Assembly: GCF_051400755.1 (NCBI RefSeq) | Contig: NZ_JBLFFL010000003.1 | Location: 372,001-436,000 of the forward strand | Reading direction: 5' to 3' | Length of the DNA: 64,000 nt | From: Parapedobacter sp051400755 | GTDB lineage: Bacteria; Bacteroidota; Bacteroidia; Sphingobacteriales; Sphingobacteriaceae | Program-made: the position numbers and the translations under genes | Part shown: positions 40,759-49,786 of the stretch, in pieces | How the letters are laid out: each line of letters begins with the position of its first letter | Numbering within the stretch: the first letter of the stretch is position 1 | Notes under the pieces: generated by a model | The model's database searches: none | What the model saw: the letters and a program-made list of their open reading frames with translations, nothing else | Told to the model about the DNA's origin: nothing

Positions 40759-41607
40759 CTACCGTTGCGCCTCGGCCAATACCTGGCCATTCAGTTTGAT
40801 GTATTCGGGATTGTTCTGCTGTTTCGCGATCGCAACACCCTCTGTGGCGGTCGCCGCCGCACCTTGTTTATCCCCGGCCTTCAGTTGAATGCGCGCCTTC
40901 CAATATTTGATATAAGGCGCTGGGTTTGGACCTTTGTCGGCCTCGTTCATCCACTCAAGTGCTTTTTGGATGTCTTTATTGTTATTATAATAGTATTGCG
41001 CGGCCTGCATATACGGCTTTTTCTCGCCTTTCATCGCTTCATCGATAGACGCCATGATCTCCGCATCTTGATCCACCGTCAGATCAAAACTGACCTGTGT
41101 CCGTTCCCAGGCAATATTCAGCTTCGCGCTTTGCGGCTTTACATCCGAAAATGCAATGGTAAAGGTTTCCAAGGGTTTAGCCAACCGCTCAGGCTTCACG
41201 TTGAAACGGAATAGATCTTCCTCCTGCTTATAGGAATAAGCACCCCATTGTTTGCTGTTTTTGCTGATGATGATCGTCCACTCTTTCGTACCGGGTATCG
41301 TAAACAACCCATACGTACCAGCGGGCACTTTATTGCCCGCAATGGTGACCTCGTCATCGAATGTCAGCGTCGAGACATTATTCGCCCCTGTACGCCATAC
41401 GGTGTCATAAGGCTCCAGTCCACCGAATATCTTCCGGCCGTTCATGTTCGGGCGGCTGTATGTAAGCGTGACGCTACTGATACCCAGCCCCTGCGTGACT
41501 GTTTGCGGGCTGCTCGCTGGCGGCAGCTTCAATTGAGCGTTTGCCGGCTGCCAACCCAGGGCAACCGCCATGGCAACGATTGCCGACGTAAATAAGTTCT
41601 TCCTCAT
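40759..41607 (-). CDS. DUF2911 domain secreted protein
   Basis: A 282-residue exported protein (signal peptide ending ANAQ). Residues 25-180 match DUF2911: SSVTLTYSRPNMNGRKIFGG, VWRTGANNVSTLTFDDEVTI and VPAGTYGLFTIPG. The C-terminal 100 residues are helical and TPR-like (YYYNNNKDIQKALEWMNEAD). The family is widespread in Bacteroidetes and of unknown function. It stands alone, with a terminator on its 3' side. Confidence 0.9.
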   Translation of the reverse strand: MRKNLFTSAIVAMAVALGWQPANAQLKLPPASSPQTVTQGLGISSVTLTYSRPNMNGRKIFGGLEPYDTVWRTGANNVSTLTFDDEVTIAGNKVPAGTYGLFTIPGTKEWTIIISKNSKQWGAYSYKQEEDLFRFNVKPERLAKPLETFTIAFSDVKPQSAKLNIAWERTQVSFDLTVDQDAEIMASIDEAMKGEKKPYMQAAQYYYNNNKDIQKALEWMNEADKGPNPAPYIKYWKARIQLKAGDKQGAAATATEGVAIAKQQNNPEYIKLNGQVLAEAQR

Positions 41608-41760
41608 ATTGCTTGTTATTAGTTTACAATGGTCCGAAATTAAACAATATCCCGGAGTAGTAAATCAACCTGCATTTAAAAATGCAACATTACCGAAATA
41701 TTACAATCCGGTCAAAATACTTCAGCGTCCCAAGCGTTTTAAAAATATTATTTCACAAGT

Positions 41761-41801
41761 CCTGTTTTCCTGCATCGCATCAGCGGTGCAGGAAAATCAG
41801 G
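41761..41801 (-). terminator. Hairpin downstream of the MFS gene
   Basis: CCTGTTTTCCTGCATCGC (41761-41778) pairs almost fully with GCGGTGCAGGAAAATCAGG (41783-41801), 27 bases beyond the MFS stop on the - strand. Confidence 0.65.
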
Positions 41802-41828
41802 CACAACCCCTTCGGTTCGCAATCATTC

Positions 41829-43124
41829 TTATTCGGAAATCGACTTTTTCCCCACGTTATGGCCGTAACTTGCAAAATAAAGGAGGTAAAGGTAGGCCGG
41901 AATCATCGCGTATAGGAATGCATATTGGAAATCTATGCCAAGGGTGTCTTTTAGATAACCATATACCAACGGCCAGATCGCACCGCCTGCGATACCCATG
42001 ATCATCACGCCGGATCCAACTTTTGTAAACCGGCCAAGACCTTTAATGCCTAGCGGGAAGATTGCCGGCCACATCAACGCATTGGCAATGCCCAATAGTG
42101 CCACAAAAATATAGGAAGTCATCCCGGAGGTGAACACCGAAATAGTGGTAAACGTAATGCCGACCAATGTGCAGACCCGAAGTGCGGCCTGTTGTGAGAT
42201 CAGTCTGGGGATGGTTGCAATCCCAATAAAATAGCCAATAAGCATACAACCAAGCGTAAATGCAGTACCATATTTTACAAAGAAGGGAGGTAATGACAGT
42301 AACCGTCCGTAGGTCCCAATGATGTCGCCCGCCATGACTTCTACGGCAACACAAAAGAATATCGCTAACGCTCCGAGGAAAAGATGAGGAAAATGAAAGA
42401 TGCTGCTTTTCTTTTTGAGATTTGCACTTTCCGTTATCACTTCTTCTTTGTTTACGTCTACGTCGGGCATTTTCACAACAAACACAATGATTGCCAGGAT
42501 GGCTACGCCAACAGCCATTCCAATGTATGGGCTATGGATCCGTTCGGAGAGTTCGGCTAACAATGCGTCATGTTCGGGACCTACTTTGAGGTCTTTTATT
42601 TTCCCCGAAATCAAGTCATAGTCCTTCAACAATATGCTCCCTAAGACAAAAGGGACAATGATGCCGGCGGTCTTGTTGAAAATACCGACAATGGAGATGC
42701 GTTGGGCAGCACTCTCAATGGGGCCGATGATGCTTAGGTAAGGGTTGATCGCCGTCTGAAGTAGCGCCATCCCCGATGCTTGTACGAATATCGAAACCAA
42801 GAATAGTCCATAACTTAGGTTGGATGCGGCCGGCAATATAATCAACGCGCCAATGACGATTAAAAACAGACTGAGAACAATGCCGTTTTTAAACCCGATC
42901 TTGTCTAATATCCACGAACTGGGAAGGGCTAAAAAGAAATAAGCAATATACGAAGCAAATAATATGAAGAAAGCCTGCAAATCTGTTCCTAAATTAAAGG
43001 CTAACCGCACAAAGGGGATAAGTGCTCCGTTTGCCCAGGTTATATAACCTAAAATAAAAAACAGTGCGCAGCAGATGATCATGGGTAATACCGCTGTCTT
43101 TTTTTGAGTGGCTGTAGCGTTCAT
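41829..43124 (-). CDS. Sugar:proton symporter, MFS FucP/GluP type
   Basis: A 431-residue protein with 12 membrane helices. The FucP/GluP-type features are ALFFILGYITWANGALIPFV in helix 1, ALPSSWILDKIGFKNGIVLS between helices 2 and 3, and the conserved GMALLQTAINPYLSIIGP. This group imports fucose, glucose or galactose with protons; the sugar cannot be told. No catabolic sugar gene is adjacent. A possible promoter with TTTG and TAGTCTTG lies about 70-100 bases upstream of the ATG. Confidence 0.9.
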   Translation of the reverse strand: MNATATQKKTAVLPMIICCALFFILGYITWANGALIPFVRLAFNLGTDLQAFFILFASYIAYFFLALPSSWILDKIGFKNGIVLSLFLIVIGALIILPAASNLSYGLFLVSIFVQASGMALLQTAINPYLSIIGPIESAAQRISIVGIFNKTAGIIVPFVLGSILLKDYDLISGKIKDLKVGPEHDALLAELSERIHSPYIGMAVGVAILAIIVFVVKMPDVDVNKEEVITESANLKKKSSIFHFPHLFLGALAIFFCVAVEVMAGDIIGTYGRLLSLPPFFVKYGTAFTLGCMLIGYFIGIATIPRLISQQAALRVCTLVGITFTTISVFTSGMTSYIFVALLGIANALMWPAIFPLGIKGLGRFTKVGSGVMIMGIAGGAIWPLVYGYLKDTLGIDFQYAFLYAMIPAYLYLLYFASYGHNVGKKSISE

Positions 43125-43251
43125 TGATGTAAATGTTTATGTTAGTTAGGTTGGTTGTTAAAACGGAAACCTTCCACTCTACAAGACTATAAAATAAAAT
43201 CAACAATTGAAACAAAAAAAATTACGCAAACGGTTGAGTGGAGGTTTTTGA

Positions 43252-43316
43252 CGTATTGCAGACACGGCCTAGGAGACGGCAGCGAAGCGCTCCGGATCCA
43301 GACGTGGAGCAATACG
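43252..43316. repeat. Imperfect inverted repeat in the MFS-DinB gap
   Basis: CGTATTGC (43252-43259) and GCAATACG (43309-43316) are perfectly complementary, and inner CACG/CGTG segments extend the stem. The enclosed 40 bases are GC-rich, unlike the AT-rich surroundings. The rest of the 385-base gap (43125-43509) has the MFS promoter region and the hairpin at 43323, and no ORF. Confidence 0.55.
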
Positions 43317-43322
43317 CTAAAA

Positions 43323-43356
43323 TAGGAAACGTCCCGATCGCTCGGGACATTTCCTA
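43323..43356. terminator. Terminator-like hairpin in the MFS-DinB gap
   Basis: TAGGAAACGTCCCGA (43323-43337) pairs with TCGGGACATTTCCTA (43342-43356) with one mismatch and the loop TCGC. On the - strand TTTTAG follows. It is 153 bases beyond the DinB stop and may end that transcript. Confidence 0.55.
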
Positions 43357-43509
43357 CACCTAAACCGTATCATAAAACCATGGAAATGGTTTCCTAGATA
43401 CCATAATTACAATGCGCCTTGAAAAAGGTTTAATATTTTTTCATTTTTTTCCCCACAGCCTCCCACGCAGACCACCCAACACGGATCACCAATCACCAAC
43501 CACTTACCA

Positions 43510-44022
43510 CTACCCCTCCAAATACCGCTCACGGATCATGTTGCGATGATGATTGAGGTGACCGGCAATGATATACAGGAATGCCCGCACGCTGATCAGC
43601 CGTTCGGAGGCAATGCCCTTGCGCGCCAGTTCGTGGTCATTAAAGCTTTTAAAAAGCATCAGGTTCGATTGTCTTACTAACACAAATTCTTCCGCAAAGC
43701 TCTCCAATGAGCGTTCGTTGAATCGGGCGTTGGCCACAAAATCTTCCGGTTCAAACCCGATGAGCTCTTTGGTGTCATTACGGGCGAAGCGCAAGGCGCG
43801 ATAGGCCATGACCCGCTCGGTATCGATCACATGACCGACCACCTCCTTGATCGTCCACTTGCCTTCGGCATACGCATATTCGGATTTTCCCGCGGGAATG
43901 TGTGCCAGAAATTCGGGAAACGATTCCACCTGTTCTTGCAACATGTCGAGCGCTTCGCCTTTTATGGTATCGATATAAGATGCATATATTGCCGGATATT
44001 CATCAGATTTGAGCGGGTTCAT
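43510..44022 (-). CDS. DinB-superfamily protein
   Basis: A 170-residue four-helix protein. DinB/YfiT-type motifs: GKWTIKEVVGHVIDTERVMA, whose His is a metal ligand, and GHLNHHRNMIRERYL at the C-terminus, with the second and third His ligands. Members include bacillithiol- and mycothiol-dependent transferases and many uncharacterised metalloproteins; the role here is unknown. Its start overlaps the end of the upstream histidine kinase gene by 20 bases, so the two are likely translated from one mRNA. Confidence 0.85.
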   Translation of the reverse strand: MNPLKSDEYPAIYASYIDTIKGEALDMLQEQVESFPEFLAHIPAGKSEYAYAEGKWTIKEVVGHVIDTERVMAYRALRFARNDTKELIGFEPEDFVANARFNERSLESFAEEFVLVRQSNLMLFKSFNDHELARKGIASERLISVRAFLYIIAGHLNHHRNMIRERYLEG

Positions 44023-45223
44023 ACGTTTGATTACTTGGTAAAACGATTCTAAATGTGGTTCCTTTATCTATTTCTGATTCTTTCACAAAAATCTGTCCTT
44101 TATGATACTCGATCATCCGCTTGGTGAGGCTCAACCCGAGGCCCCACCCACGTTTCCTCGTCGTGAAACCAGGCTGGAAAACGGCATCAAACTTATTTCG
44201 GGGTATCCCCTTTCCGGTGTCGCTAATGTCTATAAAAATCTGCTCTTTCGCAATATTTTCTGAAATAAGGATATCGATCCGGCCGGCCGACTCGATGGCG
44301 TTGGCTGCATTTTTCAAGAGATTCTCCAGTACCCAGTCAAACAGCGGCACATTCAGCATGGCCTCCACCTTCGTATCGCCCGACACATTGAATACAATTT
44401 TGTCACTGGTCCGCACCTTGAAATAATTGACAAAATCGGCTACTACCTTGTACAACACATGGTTTTGCAACACGGGGGTAGATCCGATTTTAGAGAACCG
44501 ATCGGCCACCACCTCCAGGCGCTTCACATCGCTTTCCATCTCATTGAGCAATGCGTCATTTTCGGCATCAAACTTGGCCCGCACCAATTCCAGCCAGGCC
44601 ATCAGCGAGGATATCGGTGTACCCAACTGGTGGGCGGCTTCCTTGGCCATGCCCACCCATACGAGGTTTTGTTCGGACTTGCGGATCGAGTTGAACACCG
44701 TGTAAGCAATGGTCAGGAATATCGCAATCAGCGTGAGCTGCACGTACGGAAAAATTCGCAGCTGGGTCAGCAGCATCGAATCTTTGTAGTATACAAACCA
44801 CCGGGTGCCGTTGGGGATATCAATGACGATCGGCGGATGGCTTTCCTTCATGATGGCCAACTGCCTGTTGAAATACGCCGGATCGTATACCTGGCCGCCG
44901 CCGCCGTCCTCGATTAAAATGTTCGTCTTCGTGGAATCCAGGTCGCGCCAGTAGATGATGCTATCCTGGGCATCGGCAATGATTGCCGGTACAGCAAGGC
45001 TGTCCCGGACAGAGTAGATAAAGGTAATCGTTTCGTCATCTACATCGGGCATCGTGATGATGCTCCGCGTGCTCATGGCCCACACTTCCGCCTTGGTACG
45101 CTCAGACTTGGACAGGTTCCGCACCAGGTAATTGGTATACAGCAGCGATGCCCCCGCAATGAGGGCAGCGAAGATCAGCAAAGCAAATTTCCAACGCTGT
45201 TGATTGTACTGGTAAGGATTCAT
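44003..45223 (-). CDS. Sensor histidine kinase
   Basis: A 406-residue membrane kinase. Membrane helices at about 13-33 and 160-180 enclose a periplasmic sensor segment of about 125 residues. The H box EAAHQLGTPISSLMAW holds the phospho-acceptor His198, followed by the N box LLKNAANAIESAG, the G1 box DTGKGIP and the G2 box GWGLGLSL. No HAMP domain and no response regulator gene are adjacent, so it is an orphan kinase here. The start MNPYQYNQQRWKF is preferred to an open frame running back to 45292, which would overlap gltX control DNA. Confidence 0.9.
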   Translation of the reverse strand: MNPYQYNQQRWKFALLIFAALIAGASLLYTNYLVRNLSKSERTKAEVWAMSTRSIITMPDVDDETITFIYSVRDSLAVPAIIADAQDSIIYWRDLDSTKTNILIEDGGGGQVYDPAYFNRQLAIMKESHPPIVIDIPNGTRWFVYYKDSMLLTQLRIFPYVQLTLIAIFLTIAYTVFNSIRKSEQNLVWVGMAKEAAHQLGTPISSLMAWLELVRAKFDAENDALLNEMESDVKRLEVVADRFSKIGSTPVLQNHVLYKVVADFVNYFKVRTSDKIVFNVSGDTKVEAMLNVPLFDWVLENLLKNAANAIESAGRIDILISENIAKEQIFIDISDTGKGIPRNKFDAVFQPGFTTRKRGWGLGLSLTKRMIEYHKGQIFVKESEIDKGTTFRIVLPSNQTYEPAQI

Positions 45224-45277
45224 CAGGGCCAAAATACATAATTCCGCGTAAATGGTGATTTCGGCAGGCGTATTTTT

Positions 45278-45285
45278 TATCTTTG
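45278..45285 (+). promoter_or_regulatory. -7 element of gltX, five bases from the start codon
   Basis: TATCTTTG is followed by CCCCC and then the ATG at 45291. The predicted transcript therefore begins at or beside the start codon. The -33 region is not clear. Confidence 0.6.
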
Positions 45286-45290
45286 CCCCC

Positions 45291-46823
45291 ATGGATCAGG
45301 ACAGAAACGTAAGGGTGCGCTTTGCACCGAGCCCCACCGGGGGGCTGCACTTGGGCGGCGTGCGCACGGCATTATTCAATTACTTGTTTGCCAAGCAGCA
45401 CGGCGGCACGTTTGTGCTGCGTATCGAAGATACCGACCAAACCCGCTTCGTGCCCGGTGCGGAGGACTATATCCAAGATTGTCTCCGCTGGTGCGGCATC
45501 GAGCCGGATGAGAGTCCCACTCATGGCGGCCCATACGGCCCTTACCGCCAAAGCGAGCGCAAGGCTAACTACCGGAAATATGCCGAACAGCTCGTGGCCG
45601 ATGGGTATGCGTACTACGCGTTCGATACCGCTGAGGAGCTGGAGAACCAACGGGCCGCACAGCCTAACTTTAAATACAGCCACGAAAACCGGCTGCAACT
45701 ACGCAACTCGTTGAACTTGTCAGCATCCGAAACCGCACGGCTGCTGGCGGAAGGGCATCCCCATGTCATCCGCATCAAGATGCCTGTGGGTGAAACCATC
45801 GGCTTCGAAGACCTGATCCGCGGGATGGTCAGTTTCGACTCGTCATTGGTGGATGACAAAGTGCTGCTAAAGGCAGACGGCATGCCCACATATCACCTGG
45901 CCGTAGTGGTAGACGACTGCCAAATGGCCATTACCCATGCATTCCGTGGTGAGGAGTGGCTGCCATCTGCTCCCGTACACATCCTCCTATGGGAATACCT
46001 CGGCTGGCGCGACGCCATGCCGCAGTGGGCGCACCTCCCGCTCATCCTCAAGCCCGACGGCAACGGCAAGCTCAGCAAGCGCGATGGCGACCGGTTGGGT
46101 TTCCCGGTGTACGCCATGAACTGGCAGGACCCGAAGACGGGCGACCTCACAAAAGGTTTCCGCGAACTCGGTGTGCTGCCCGAAGCATTTGTAAACATGC
46201 TGGCCCTGCTGGGGTGGAACGACGGTACCGATCAGGAAATTTTCGCGCTGGATGAATTGGTAGTTAAATTCTCGATAGCGCGCATCAGCAAGGCCGGCGC
46301 AAAATTTGATTTCGAAAAAGCCAAATGGTTCAACCATGAATGGATAAAACGGAGCGAAGACGATGCGCTCCTGCCCCAGTTGGGCAATCTGTTGGCAGAA
46401 CACGGAGTAAGAGACATTGACCAACAATACCTCGCGGATGTGCTGCCGCTGGTAAAAGAGCGCCTCACTTTTCTAGCCGATTTCTGGGAGCAGGCGTCGT
46501 TTTTCTTCCAGCGCCCGGACAGCTATGACCTGCCGGCCATACAGCCCAAATGGAGTACGGACAAAACGGTCTTCTTCCAAGACATGATCGACAAGCTCGA
46601 AAACTTCGCCCCTTGGCACAGCGCCGAGCTGGAGAGCTTCTACAAACTGGCCATCAATGCGTCCGGCATGAAAGTAGGTGAGCTGATGCTTCCCTTCCGC
46701 ATCATGCTCGTGGGCGGCAAATTCGGTCCGCATGTGTTTGACATCGCCGCACTGCTCGGTCGCGAGGAGACGGTAGCGCGCATGAAAAATGGCTTAGCGG
46801 CGTTTACCCAAGCAGCTCTTTGA
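45291..46823 (+). CDS. gltX: Glutamate--tRNA ligase
   Basis: A 510-residue class I synthetase that charges tRNA-Glu. The HIGH-like motif is GGLHLGG at residues 17-23 and the KMSKS-like motif KLSKR is at 260-264. LLALLGWNDGTDQE marks the start of the anticodon-binding domain. I chose the ATG at 45291 because it starts at the canonical RVRFAPSPTGGLH region and lies 5 bases after a -7 box. The 3' end overlaps the convergent SNF2 helicase gene by 20 bases. Confidence 0.97.
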   Translation: MDQDRNVRVRFAPSPTGGLHLGGVRTALFNYLFAKQHGGTFVLRIEDTDQTRFVPGAEDYIQDCLRWCGIEPDESPTHGGPYGPYRQSERKANYRKYAEQLVADGYAYYAFDTAEELENQRAAQPNFKYSHENRLQLRNSLNLSASETARLLAEGHPHVIRIKMPVGETIGFEDLIRGMVSFDSSLVDDKVLLKADGMPTYHLAVVVDDCQMAITHAFRGEEWLPSAPVHILLWEYLGWRDAMPQWAHLPLILKPDGNGKLSKRDGDRLGFPVYAMNWQDPKTGDLTKGFRELGVLPEAFVNMLALLGWNDGTDQEIFALDELVVKFSIARISKAGAKFDFEKAKWFNHEWIKRSEDDALLPQLGNLLAEHGVRDIDQQYLADVLPLVKERLTFLADFWEQASFFFQRPDSYDLPAIQPKWSTDKTVFFQDMIDKLENFAPWHSAELESFYKLAINASGMKVGELMLPFRIMLVGGKFGPHVFDIAALLGREETVARMKNGLAAFTQAAL

Positions 46824-49689
46824 TATCGTCCGGCGTGAGTGACTTAATGAAGCTTTCCTCCGTGGTGATGAGCGTATCCGCAATCGTCTTTTTGCGGCTT
46901 TGCAGGGCCAATATTTTTTCCTCCACGGTGTCTTTGGTGATGAATTTATAAATGAACACGTTGCGCGTCTGCCCGATGCGGTGCGTACGGTCGATGGCCT
47001 GCTGCTCTACTGCCGGATTCCACCAGGGATCGAGGATAAACACATAATCGGCCTCCACGAGATTGAGCCCTACACCACCCGCTTTGATGGAAATGAGGAA
47101 TAGCCGGGTACCTTCATTCTCGCGAAACTGCTTGACCACCTCGTCCCTGTTTTTGGTAGCCCCATCCAGATAGGCATAGCCGATGCCGTGTTTGTCAAAA
47201 TACTGCTTGAAAATCACCAGCTGCTTGACAAACTGCGAAAACACCAGCACCTTGTTGCCGCGCTGCAGCACACTCTCCAGCGTATGGATGACACTCTCGA
47301 ATTTGCCCGATTCGCCTTTGAAGGCACTGTCTATCATCCGGGGATGATTGGCCAATTGGCGTAGCTTGGTCAGCCCCTGCAAGAGGGCGATCTGCGGTGT
47401 CTTGGTTTTTTCATCCCCCAGGTTTTCCAATATCGCATTGCGGTATTCGGATTTTATCCGCTCGTATCGCTCGGCCTGCTCCTCACCCATGGCACAATAA
47501 AAAATCTGCTCCGACTTGGGCGGTAGCTCCGTAGCCACCTGGCTCTTGGTGCGCCGCAACACGAATGGCTTGATGATCGCCTGCAAGCGCTTGGCTTTTT
47601 CCTCATCCTTCTTCCGTTCGATAGGCTGCACAAACTCCTGCTGGAAATAGTGATAACTGCCCAGCAGTCCGGGATTGAGAAACGCCATCTGCGACCAGAG
47701 GTCGGCTACAGAATTTTCCACGGGCGTGCCGCTCAATACCAGCCGATGTTTGCTTTTGAGGCTTTTCACGGCCTTGAACGACTTGGATGTCGGATTCTTG
47801 ATGATCTGGCTTTCATCCAATATGACATAGTTGAAATAAAAGCCGCCCAACAGCTCCTCATCACTACGGACGATACCGTAGGTGGTGATGATGAGGTCGT
47901 AACTTCCAAACACGGCCACATCCTTGCACCGATTGATGCCGGTGTGTACCAACATGCGCAATTGGGGTACAAACTTGTCTGCCTCGTTTTGCCAATTGTA
48001 TATCAGCGAGGTGGGCATGATGATCAGTGAGGTAGCAGGCCCCGCTCCTGCCACTGCGGTTTCCTTCTGCTTTTGGAGAAAAGCCAAGGTCTGGATGGTC
48101 TTGCCTAAGCCCATGTCATCGGCCAGGCAGCCTCCAAACCGGTATTTTTGCAGAAAGTGAAACCAATTGTACCCCGCCTTTTGATAAGGTCGCAGCGAGC
48201 CGTTAAACGCTTTCGGCGCGTCAACCTCCTCGATCGCATCGAAGCCCGCCAACTGCGCCAGCCTGCGGTCCATCGTCACTGCCGTATGTTCGGAGATGTC
48301 ACTGAGCAACCCGATATGATACTTGCTTAGCCGGATACTTTTTTTATCTTCCGAAAAGTGAAAAAGCTGGTTGTAGCGCGCAAACCATTCTTCGGGGATG
48401 ACCGCCACCTCGCCACTCGGCAGCACAAACTCCTTCTGGTTGTTCAGGATGTGGTGGCGCAGTTGGGTAAACGGCACTTCATACTGCCCGAAGCGGGCAA
48501 CCGCCTGCACGTCAAACCAGTCGTTGCTTTCGTTGATGGATAGGTCCAGCTCCGTACGCCCAAAAAAGAAACGCTTATGGGGGTCTTCCTGTACGATCTC
48601 GTATCCCAGCCGATTGAGTTCATCATGTTTATCGCGGAGCCAGTCCATCGCCGAAGCGGTTTCTGTATCGCCGGCATCCGGCTCCAGGTGGCTGAATAAC
48701 GCGCTCGTACTGTGCAATCCCATCTGCAGCAGCTCCTGCAGGCGGTGCTCTTCCCACTGCAGCGAACGTTTGATGCGATGGAACATATACTGATCGGCAC
48801 CTTCGTCATATTGCATCCGTACCGTCGCCTTGTGCTCACCCCCCGAAGCAAAGAGGTATGGCCCATAGCGAAAATTCAGCTGCAGCTGCGACGTGCCATT
48901 TTCGACATAGAGCAGCTTGATTACCGGCACGGCATTGTGCTGGTGTGTTTCAATGGCAAACCCCTCGGCATACACATGGTGTTTTTCGATCAAGCCGCGC
49001 ACAAAGGTTTCGAAATATTTGCGTTCCGTCGCCCTTGGCACAGAAATATAGCGCTTCTGTAAAAATGGCGACAGCTTCTTCCCTTCCAACGGCTGGTCAA
49101 AATGGTACAGCACGTTTTCGAGCAATAGCCAAGCCTGCTGGTTGATGACCACCTGTGCATCCTTATACATAAATTCAATACGCTGCCCATCGTATTTAAT
49201 GGTCGGAAAATAACGCGTCTCTTCTTCATTGCGCCTGAAATGGAATAACACCGAAGCTGCCTGCGGCGCTATTTCGAGCGGTTGTTCAGCGGCATACCCG
49301 TCTTTGCTCATCGAGAACAAGGGCTTGCCTTTGAGCAGCTCCAGCGCCTGCAATAAACGGCGCTCGATTTTGGGTCGGATGTATTCGAAAAACTTTTTAT
49401 CAAACACCTTGGAGAAAAAATCCACCGGCCGTACGGGCTTCTTATGGTAGCGTTTGATAATGTTCGTCTGCTCCACCTCTTCGAGCAGCTTAATCAGTTT
49501 ATGATCCGTGTCATCCAACACCTGCGCATAATCCAGGGACGTATTGCTGAAAACGCGCCGATGGGTCAGCGAATGCCCCCCGTTGGGGTTGAGCTGCACC
49601 ACATGCGGTTCAATCAGATAGCCCAAATACGGATGTTCGCAAAGGGAATAGACCAGTTCATAAGGTTGTGTAGTATCGATTTGCTGCAT
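46804..49689 (-). CDS. SNF2-family DNA-dependent ATPase/helicase
   Basis: A 961-residue protein. The N-terminal half (1-480) is a large, poorly conserved region typical of bacterial SNF2 proteins. The ATPase begins near residue 500 with LRPYQKAGYNWFHFLQ; the P-loop DDMGLGKT is at about 525, DESQ (motif II) near 630, and HRIGQTRNVFIYKFI (motif VI) near 905. Such proteins remodel DNA-protein or RNA polymerase-DNA complexes. RapA is the best-known relative, but no RapA-specific domain is visible. It lies 97 bases downstream of a Pif1-like helicase gene on the same strand. Confidence 0.93.
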   Translation of the reverse strand: MQQIDTTQPYELVYSLCEHPYLGYLIEPHVVQLNPNGGHSLTHRRVFSNTSLDYAQVLDDTDHKLIKLLEEVEQTNIIKRYHKKPVRPVDFFSKVFDKKFFEYIRPKIERRLLQALELLKGKPLFSMSKDGYAAEQPLEIAPQAASVLFHFRRNEEETRYFPTIKYDGQRIEFMYKDAQVVINQQAWLLLENVLYHFDQPLEGKKLSPFLQKRYISVPRATERKYFETFVRGLIEKHHVYAEGFAIETHQHNAVPVIKLLYVENGTSQLQLNFRYGPYLFASGGEHKATVRMQYDEGADQYMFHRIKRSLQWEEHRLQELLQMGLHSTSALFSHLEPDAGDTETASAMDWLRDKHDELNRLGYEIVQEDPHKRFFFGRTELDLSINESNDWFDVQAVARFGQYEVPFTQLRHHILNNQKEFVLPSGEVAVIPEEWFARYNQLFHFSEDKKSIRLSKYHIGLLSDISEHTAVTMDRRLAQLAGFDAIEEVDAPKAFNGSLRPYQKAGYNWFHFLQKYRFGGCLADDMGLGKTIQTLAFLQKQKETAVAGAGPATSLIIMPTSLIYNWQNEADKFVPQLRMLVHTGINRCKDVAVFGSYDLIITTYGIVRSDEELLGGFYFNYVILDESQIIKNPTSKSFKAVKSLKSKHRLVLSGTPVENSVADLWSQMAFLNPGLLGSYHYFQQEFVQPIERKKDEEKAKRLQAIIKPFVLRRTKSQVATELPPKSEQIFYCAMGEEQAERYERIKSEYRNAILENLGDEKTKTPQIALLQGLTKLRQLANHPRMIDSAFKGESGKFESVIHTLESVLQRGNKVLVFSQFVKQLVIFKQYFDKHGIGYAYLDGATKNRDEVVKQFRENEGTRLFLISIKAGGVGLNLVEADYVFILDPWWNPAVEQQAIDRTHRIGQTRNVFIYKFITKDTVEEKILALQSRKKTIADTLITTEESFIKSLTPDDIKELLG

Positions 49690-49786
49690 CTAACAACGGT
49701 AGCTTCCAAAAAATAAGGCACTAAAGATACGGAAATTCACGATAATCATGCTTGCTTTTAGCAAGACTTGTGCCATTCGGTCCGCA

